From Styela clava (Eukaryota; Chordata; Ascidiacea; Stolidobranchia; Styelidae): 64,000 nt of DNA. The notes beneath the pieces were generated by a model. That model ran no database searches. It saw nothing but the letters and a program-made list of their open reading frames with translations, and was not told the origin of the DNA. This document shows, piece by piece, positions 56,637 through 64,000 of the stretch. Location of the stretch: contig NC_135263.1 in assembly GCF_964204865.1 (NCBI RefSeq), forward strand, positions 11,019,426-11,083,425. The letters run 5' to 3'. How positions within the stretch are numbered: the stretch's first letter is position 1; each line of letters begins with the position of its first letter. A program made the translations under genes and the position numbers.

Positions 56637-56970
56637 AGGATAGGATTTACATATTTATCCCGGGGGAGAGGAAAGCCAATAAGACGGCTTATCCTTATGG
56701 CGAACCACGGCCTCTCGTCCGGTTACCATTCCAAGTCGGGTATGGGATTAGTTGTATTGTTTGTTTTCGGAAGCATGGACTTGGTGGTGGAGGAAGCCGT
56801 AACCGACCAGCGGTTACGTGAACCACCCAACGACGGCGAGGAGTCCAGCAATCCTCACGCACATAACCATCCCTGCATGGGATTCGAACCTGCGAACCCA
56901 CGCAGAGTAATTAGAGGTGCGGTGGCGAGCGTATTCCTAACGCTTAGCCCGTTGAGCCACTCCGCCGCGC
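56637..56970 (-). repeat. tRNA-derived SINE, copy near FEZ (full length)
   Basis: Reverse copy, tail AGGATAGGATAGGATTTACA, GGTTACCATTCCAAGTCGGG, GGGATTCGAACC (box B reversed) and GAGCCACTCCGCCGCGC at its 5' end. Very similar to the copy at 34289. It sits ~430 bp upstream of the FEZ start codon. Confidence 0.9.
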
Positions 56971-57397
56971 AATTACCGCCTATGCAATTACCGTACATAG
57001 CCTAGGGCCATGAGGTGACATCTGTATGTCATAAGACTGTAAGACATGTCCTCATATTCTGATATTGCTGTATTGAGTTAGGAGTTTGTTTATTATTCTT
57101 TAAGGACCACTTGTCAACTGCAAAAAGACTATATTCGTTTTTTAAATTTGTGACATGAAAACATCACCATTGGATTCTTCAAAAAAGAAGGGGTTTACAC
57201 TTACTGTTTGTTTGATGTCTTTCAATGTGGGGGCTATTCTTGGAATCGAAGAACTAATATTCTGATATACAGATAATATATGATATACAGAGACCCTGAG
57301 ACCAGAGATATGCTGATAAATGTGAACATTTTCTTGTCCTGGCCTTTCCTCTTTTCTTATTCCAGTTTGATTTATTTTTCAGTTTTTAGTCTATAAA

Positions 57398-58681
57398 ATG
57401 ACTGCCCCTATGGCAGAAACTGAGGATGATTGGGGAAATTTTTCATCAAATTCATTTTCATGTGATGGAAAAAAGGAGGATTGCTTCAGTGATGATTATT
57501 TCAATTCTTTTGGAAATGGAATAACGCAAGGTCTGAATAATTGCACAACATTGAACGTTGCAGAGAATTATGGAAGTATGGAAGATTTGGTTAAAAAGTT
57601 TGAGCAGAAGATTTCAAAATGTTTTAAGATACAAAATAAATCAAGTAACAATGATAAAATTGTAAAACCATTACAAACATTAAATGATATTTTAGACTAC
57701 AATGATATTTGGAAGTCGATCACTGATAACTATGGATTAGTTAAACCATTGGATTGGTGTAGTTCACAAATTCGTAAATTACACATTCCTGCTCTGGATC
57801 TCAACATATCAGACCAAAGCAATGTAGAAAAAGATCTCGATGGATATTCAGAATTTGAAAGCAATGAGCTTAAAAATCAAATGGATTTTCACAAATTAAT
57901 TGAGTATAATGTATACTCAGAATGTGAGCCTTATCAAATGTCTTGTCAGAATTCTGAAACAACTGGAAATGGGAAATTACAATCTGCGGATGAAGTCATT
58001 CAAGAACTAGAAGAAATTATGTTGGATGCAGATGAGCAGGACGCAGCATTTGACGACGAGTTGGAACAACAAACTGGAATTATCATTGCTGATACTGATG
58101 GAAGCATAGATGCATTTTCAATTGAAAACGACCTGATGAGTGACGAGAGCAGTATAATTTATGGACGTAACTTGGGATCGCCATCCAGTCAGGAGGAAAG
58201 TGACAGAGCGTCTAGTCTGAAACAAATGTCAATTGCGGAATTAAATGAAGAGCTGTGTAGCTTGGAAAGTACTGTCAAGTTTCTTTCAGAAGATTTGTTG
58301 AATCAGTTAAATTTTCGCGATGAGCTTTTATACGAGAAAGAAGTTCGTAACACATTTATTTCCAAAATATTAGAAGTTCAACGTAAACAGGAACAATTTC
58401 AGCAGAATGATAAAGCGCATTCTAGCAGATTCAAGTTAGGGAAATTGTCAAAAAGTTTCAGCATGTCAAATGCATCAGTGTCATCCTCTCCTGGGAGATT
58501 TCTCACTACTGTAATTCCTTTTGACGAAGGTGGTGTTCCTCCACTAGAGGGTCTTCAGGCTCTTATTAAATTACTAGATGCCATCAAAGCAGATAGTGAA
58601 GAAGTGCCGTCGTTGATAACCAACTATATATTGAAAGTATTAGTTCCGGCACCGACAAGCGCACGCACTTTGACTTTATAA
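57398..58681 (+). CDS. FEZ: FEZ/zygin family protein (fasciculation and elongation zeta), single exon, 427 aa
   Basis: FEZ proteins are kinesin-1 adaptors for axonal transport and axon growth, acting in the cytoplasm. Family blocks: MEDLVKKFEQKI (61-72) near the N-terminus; QSADEVIQELEEIM (195-208) with an acidic stretch after it; the coiled-coil/FEZ core from about 276 to 335 (IAELNEELCSLE, VKFLSEDLLNQL, RDELLYEKEVRNTF, KILEVQRKQEQ); and the C-terminal TVIPFDEGG and VPSLITNYILKVLVPAP. Vertebrate FEZ1 is ~390 aa. The N-terminus is acidic. A TTTATTTTTCAG acceptor just upstream of the ATG (57371-57382) suggests a 5' UTR intron, while the coding part has none, unlike the multi-exon vertebrate genes. 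FEZ1 and FEZ2 are not distinguished. Confidence 0.93.
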   Translation: MTAPMAETEDDWGNFSSNSFSCDGKKEDCFSDDYFNSFGNGITQGLNNCTTLNVAENYGSMEDLVKKFEQKISKCFKIQNKSSNNDKIVKPLQTLNDILDYNDIWKSITDNYGLVKPLDWCSSQIRKLHIPALDLNISDQSNVEKDLDGYSEFESNELKNQMDFHKLIEYNVYSECEPYQMSCQNSETTGNGKLQSADEVIQELEEIMLDADEQDAAFDDELEQQTGIIIADTDGSIDAFSIENDLMSDESSIIYGRNLGSPSSQEESDRASSLKQMSIAELNEELCSLESTVKFLSEDLLNQLNFRDELLYEKEVRNTFISKILEVQRKQEQFQQNDKAHSSRFKLGKLSKSFSMSNASVSSSPGRFLTTVIPFDEGGVPPLEGLQALIKLLDAIKADSEEVPSLITNYILKVLVPAPTSARTLTL

Positions 58682-61600
58682 GATGCCGCAATTCAAATGA
58701 CGCATGGTTATTTATTTATTTGACTTTTCAATGCAGCTTTTCCTAGGAAAAGTTATTCCAAGTTCGTCCATTTCAAATTGTGTTATTTTATTGGTAATTC
58801 TATTATTTGATCAGCTTCATGGTCAAATTTTTGTGTAGTTTGTCCCACTCAATGATAATGTTCCTAAAGATGTATTAATTAGTTTGCAGTTACCGGTAAT
58901 CAATATAGTGATGCTCCATTATGAAATTAACAGTCTTAATTGTGTTGTGATCGCCCTCTACTCAGTTTAAATTGGCATACTTTGGGGGTACGTCATAGTA
59001 TCAATATTGTAATGTATAGAGTATCGCAAATAAGACAATATTTTGTGACATAAATTGATTTTTCAACGTTATATATTATATATTGACGCTTTCCGCTTTC
59101 ATAACCAAATTCTGGAGTTATTTGGATATCTCTCTGCAGCAGTGTGCTAAATTTACCTATGTTATAAGGAATTATGAATTTGCAATTGCTACAAAACTTT
59201 ACATTGCTTGCCAGTTAGTCATTCATGATAGGTTTAACTTTTATTATTTTGTTATTTATCTTTGCTTTGTTCCCATAACATTATTCACTTTGCCAGAATC
59301 TTTTTTTATTGAATTCTTCATTTTATATCCGTCAAATCATTATGCAAGATAACCCGTTAGAAATAAATTTTTTAAATCGGTACATTTTATTTAGTAAAGT
59401 ATGGTAGTTAATAAAATATAATTGTATGAAGGTTATTACACTTTTCAAGCCATATCTTGACGCTTTTTCAATATCAGTATTGAGTAATTTTAGTGCAGTA
59501 TTGGTAAAAAGATCGGATGTGGATGGGACTTTTTGTTGCTACTACTACAATAATTAATTTGTCAAGTGAAACGTTTTTTTCATATTTCATATACTTCTGT
59601 GTATGTTAAGTGTTGTAGGAATATACCTCAAATCATACTCCACTGGGCATAACTTAATATTCAAACATAATCAGACAGACATACTGACTACTTGGCCACA
59701 TTGTGCCGGAACAAATTCTTTGTATACTTAATTGATTTCATAATAATTTCAATAATAAATTTAAAACAAAAGCTGGCGACACTGTTGTACATTTTTAAAG
59801 GGGTGCCGTGTGTGTATGATGTTAATAATACTTAATTTGTTAAATGCTTTACCTGCAATTGATTGTTATTTAATTATTCTCAGTGTTAATGAATATTAGT
59901 TTCGATTGAGCTGTTTATCAGGTTTTTATAACTCTGTAATTCACTTCTTTGTCAACATAGTAATTGCAACAGTGGTGCCTGCTGTAGAATTCAATTATCA
60001 TTATATATTTAACAGTATCGTAATCTCAACCTATTGTCAAACATGTTCTTTAATGATACAATTTATTTTTTTTGCTGACACTTCTTCACGAGCAAAAATA
60101 TGTACTCTGTAAAAATTGTCCTTTCTAGACTTGAGGTGTGCAACCAGATTCCTGTATTTAGAGTTTTATGTGGGATTTTATAACTCCAATTGCATATATC
60201 ATGATTTGCTACAAAAATTTTGCTACAATTTTCCTATAAATCAAGGTTTTATCTGAAAAAGAATTCTAGAAAATTAAACTATTAAATATGAATATCTCGG
60301 TAAACGTTTGAACAATGAATTAAATGTAGGCAGCGATTTAAAAATATCAATCTATTGTATAATGAACATCTCCTGAGTTTATTATTTTCAGTCGCTAAGA
60401 CTGGATTATATATACCAGTATATATTCCCAAATCTTTTTTGGAAATTCATATTAATCCTGCACTGCACACTGATTTTAAATAGGTTCATGTTTTTTTTCA
60501 AACTCAATATTCAAACAAATAGTTTTCTGTCTGTTCTTAATTTTTGTCATTTCTATTGATTATGGTATTTTATCAGCAAATACTAACTGTTATAATTTTC
60601 ATCCAAGACACTTTACTACTCTTCATTTTTCTTCAAAAACATTACTACTTTTTTTTCACACTTCTTGTGATTGCTTAATAATTGATGTTTGCATGAGTAA
60701 ATTATATTAATTATTGTATTAATTATCACTTGCTCTTTTTACTTGCCCAGTTCTAGTTTGTGGCCACACAGTCCCATTTTATACTATGTTTGTATCATAC
60801 TTGATATGAATAGATTGTTCATGTTTGACTTGCCCTAACTAAAATAAGGACCATTTTTATCGCGTATTTTCTATATAAATATTTAATACTCAGAATAGAT
60901 ATATAATATCAAATATTGTTAATAAATTGAGAAGGCAACTTTTTATAGGAGCAGTTAAAATAACTTATTTTAGTACAATTCATATTTTGTTATACAAAAA
61001 TTCTGTAGTATATTATTCGTCAACATCAAATTGATTTCTAGTCATATTAGAGTATCCACTGTTGGGTTATTATAGCATTTTATTGAGGGTGCTGTTATTT
61101 ATCATTATAATTAGTTATATTATATTTTGTCGAATAAATATCAAGAAAATCATTTTTAAATTTTTAGTACAAGTCACAACATAATTTCGGGATTTGATAC
61201 ATTTTTTCGATGTTCCACTAGAAATTGTTTATGTTAGGCATGTAACCATAATTTATACCCATTTTAAAATTTCATGTGTTTTAAATTAATTTATGCTAAT
61301 AATTTCTAGAAAAAGTTCTCATGAGTAAGAGCATAATTTTTGTAGCAGCCAGTGTCCCATGTGTTTTTTTGGTGTAGTATTGCTTCGAAATTGCCAGAAA
61401 GATGTTAAAACCGGGAAATCTTGCCTTGAAGTGACCCAACATTATTACTATTTTTCTGATTTGTATTATTATCAGTATGAACACAGAAGCGATTATCCAA
61501 AAATCAGAATAATTTCGAGATGGTACACTTTTAATTAGTACCGTATTCTATATTTATCATATGTCAATGCCCCATACAGTGTCAACAATTTTTACTTTTC

Positions 61601-61752
61601 CTATTTTTGCTAATTTTATATCTTCATCTGTATTGTTTGATCTTCATGACTTCATTTAATAATTGTTTTCAATTTTTTCACAATGTTTTATGTCATAAGT
61701 TAGAACAATATTCTTAAAATAGAAATTTGGATTTAAATATCTCAAAATAAAT
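58682..61752. other. FEZ 3' region and NELF-C/D upstream region
   Basis: Very AT-rich, without a supported gene. A candidate FEZ polyadenylation signal AATAAA is at 59362-59367, 681 nt after the stop; others follow (for example near 59755). The part before 61753 should include the NELF-C/D promoter. No repeats recognised. Confidence 0.5.
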
Positions 61753-63790
61753 ATGGAAGATGAAGATAACCAAGATGAAGCTGCATGGGATGATCAGGCC
61801 GAAGGAGTAAGTAGCAGAGATCACATTGGAGATGATTCAATAAAATATATTGTTGCAAAAAAAATGTTTTTATTAATTCTAATTTAGACTATCTTGCTGT
61901 ATTTCTTTTGCAATGAATATAATAGCCTAATTCCTGTTCGGTATTCAAACAATTGAAAAGTCCTTTTTATTTCTTGACTCAACTGAATATGTGGTAATAT
62001 TTACACAGAACAACCTAAATATTGTGGGGTATTGAAGTACCAAGTTTTTTTTTTTAATAGTTGATAATATGTACAGGACAAATTATTTGTGGGAATCTGT
62101 TATCAAAATAAAGATATTTGTGTAATGTTTGCTATATATGCAACTATTTAATTGCATATTCACCAATTAAATTAAATAGTTTTTGGAAATTATGATTTGC
62201 TTTTGAGATAACAGGTACTCAATATTATTATTATATTGTAGATATCTTCTTTCTGGTAACGTAAGCAAGTTACATCTAACTTTTCGAAATTATTTTAATT
62301 TTTTTTTGTGCCTGTCAAGTATCTTAAGTTCAAAACCCATAACCACAATCTCACCCAGGGTGTAATATATTGAATACGCAAAGTAGAATTGGAAAGATTC
62401 CGTTCCTGGCTGCTTGTTCTGAGCCTTGTTCAGACTTAACATTTGATAAAATTCAAAATAAATTGGCAGTCGTATAGCTTCTTGTGAAGCACACCAAAAA
62501 TTGGAGACTGTTTTTATTGGTCATCAATATTGTAGACTTTGGTTGTTTGCAAAGTAGAAAGTATTGATTTATTGAATCTGATCTTAACAGGTAATATTGA
62601 TTTATTAGTTTCGTTTTCTAATAAATGGTCAAAATGGGTTTTACTTTTTCCTAGGTTGGTGCCCAAGCTGAGATTGGTGATGATATGGAAGCAACACGAA
62701 ATGAATGTTTGAAAAATTTAGCAAGTACTGATTATATCATGGAGCCTTCCATTTTTAACACTCTCAAAGGGCAAGATATTATTTACTTTATGAATACCTA
62801 TGTCCATGTTTTTTTAGCCTTATTTTTTATAGGTTTCAATTTTCAACTGATATAATTGATAAATTTTCTATATAAAGGAATAATATAACAATGGAGATCT
62901 CTTTATTATTTATTGATATACACGCCATCGTAATAATGATTGGACACAAGGCTGTTGTTTTTCATATGGTTTAGTTATCGACTGTTTGCGCCTTTAATAT
63001 AAATTAGAGTATTGAAACTTATGGTATACAAAGGATTTGAAAAGGCCAGAATTTTTTTTGAAAAAGTTTTAAAATTTTTGTAATAGAATATATCCTAAAT
63101 TGGGTAATGTTTAAGAGAGAGTTGCTCAAATTGCTGTTGTATTCTTGAATAGCATATTGTAAAAAATTAACATTGCTGTTAACTTGGCTTGAATTCTCTG
63201 TCGGATGTTGATGCTTAATATTTTTTATGAATTTACATTCTAACATATGCATAATTAATGCATAACTTTCTATATTAAAAATTATTGATTTTGGAGGTAT
63301 TCAAAATTTGAATCTTTGTTTTGTACATCTCACAGAAATATATTGAGAGCCATAACATCAAAATTTGGATGTCACTCACATCAATACTTTTTTCGGGGCT
63401 CCTGAAGTATGCGAACCAAGATGGCGGACATCGGAATGTAATATGTGTACTAGGTTAGGGTTAGGCCATAATTTTAGATACAAATACTACGGGAGGCACT
63501 TGGCTACTCTTCGAACTCATAATAGGACTAAAATAAGGAAAATTGGAATAAAATTATGGCCTAACCTTAACCTGTTACCCATGCTACATTCCGATGTCTG
63601 CCATCTTGGTTCGCATACTTCAGGAGCACCCTTTTTTCTTTATCATGTTCACAATTATTTATATTTCTCTTGGATTTTAGGTATTTCCAAGCAGGAGGGA
63701 TGCCAGAAAAAGTTGTTGAATTATTGTCTGATAATTATACTGCTGTTGCACAAACTGTCAATCTTCTTGCTGAATGGTTGATTATGTGTG
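61753..63790 (+). CDS. NELFCD: Negative elongation factor C/D (TH1-like), first three exons, runs off the right edge
   Basis: Exons seen: 61753-61806, 62655-62770, 63681-63790. NELF-C/D is a core subunit of the complex that holds Pol II paused near promoters. Exon 1 is the acidic start [18 protein letters not shown]. Exon 2 contains [20 protein letters not shown], which matches the family's [13 protein letters not shown]. Exon 3 has [20 protein letters not shown] and [13 protein letters not shown]. The frame joins across both introns. The second intron appears to use a GC donor (AAAGG then GCAAGA at 62771) and hosts a 235-bp MITE. The exon 3 donor GTAAGT is at 63791; the rest of the ~580-residue protein lies outside the window. 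Confidence 0.92.
63396..63630. repeat. GAAGTATGCG-family MITE, copy 4 (complete), in a NELF-C/D intron
   Basis: Ends GGGCTCCTGAAGTATGCGAA and the reverse TTCGCATACTTCAGGAGC; second inverted tier ACATCGGAATGTA against TACATTCCGATGT; third tier AGGTTAGGGTTAGGCC against GGCCTAACCTTAACCTG. About 235 bp; intact relative of the truncated copy at 32471. Located 50 bp before exon 3. Confidence 0.88.
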
Positions 63791-64000
63791 GTAAGTCTTA
63801 GTAATGCATTCATGCTCTATGTATCTACCATATTCTTGTAAACAATTAGTGTTAAAAGTTAATTAAGTGGGTAGACGCAGTTATATAATTGTGGTTAACT
63901 TTTTATTTTGGGACATGACGCGTACATATGGAAGTTTCGCAACTAATGCAAGCATCGAGTTAAAAAATGGAAGTAGTCCTTATAAGGTTAATGCTTTTAT

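Noticed and set aside
57398..58681. FEZ as a processed pseudogene because it lacks introns
   Set aside because: The frame is complete and all family blocks are conserved; a splice acceptor just before the ATG suggests a normal transcribed gene with a 5' UTR intron.
63470..63560. Interstitial telomere (TTAGGG repeats)
   Set aside because: Only GGTTAGGGTTAGG, present at the same place in every copy of the MITE family, so it is part of the element.

Overview
This is eukaryotic, AT-rich DNA from an animal. Genes have GT-AG introns with separate exons that only make full proteins after splicing, and the intervening DNA is dense with DNA transposons (hAT, TA-target MITEs, a GGGCCCC-ended element, a Foldback-like element), tRNA-derived SINEs and non-LTR retrotransposon remnants. 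The gene set (transglutaminase with a Cys/His/Asp triad, MRNIP, AGPAT5, HOIL-1/RBCK1, GAMT, FEZ, NELF-C/D) fits an invertebrate deuterostome. An ascidian-like tunicate is my best guess, but the species cannot be named from the sequence alone.

Layout. (1) 472-14814, minus: a 15-exon transglutaminase of 697 codons, whose 5-kb intron (7425-12412) holds a transposon inside a transposon. (2) 14815-17717: MITEs and repeats with no supported gene. (3) 17718-18662, minus: MRNIP, 3 exons. (4) 20253-21395, minus: AGPAT5 in a single exon. (5) 21396-28722: repeats, plus a 1.4-kb island (22816-24219) of same-strand ORFs joined by ATGA stop/start overlaps. That island is unlike any other part of the window and looks like a decayed viral or otherwise foreign fragment. 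(6) 28723-30453, minus: HOIL-1-type RBR E3 ligase in one exon with two NZF zinc fingers. (7) 30454-38682: SINEs, a composite transposon nest centred on a Foldback-like element with mirrored tandem arrays and a perfect 9-bp target duplication, and broken reverse transcriptases. (8) 38683-40014, minus: an intronless seven-transmembrane protein I cannot name. (9) 43699-47721, minus: GAMT, 5 exons, with SINEs in its last intron. (10) 47722-57397: a second large hAT copy, a hAT nested inside a hAT, and SINEs. (11) 57398-58681, plus: FEZ/zygin in one exon. (12) 61753 to the right edge, plus: first three exons of NELF-C/D, with a MITE in intron 2 and a probable GC-AG intron.

The genes are not a functional cluster. 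They serve protein crosslinking, DNA-break signalling, phospholipid synthesis, linear-ubiquitin signalling, creatine synthesis, kinesin cargo/axon transport and Pol II pausing. The transposon history can be read well: at least five insertions keep exact or near-exact target-site duplications, which allows nesting order to be worked out by eye. Exon boundaries below were read by hand from splice sites and reading-frame continuity, and coding lengths were checked to be multiples of three for the three complete spliced genes.
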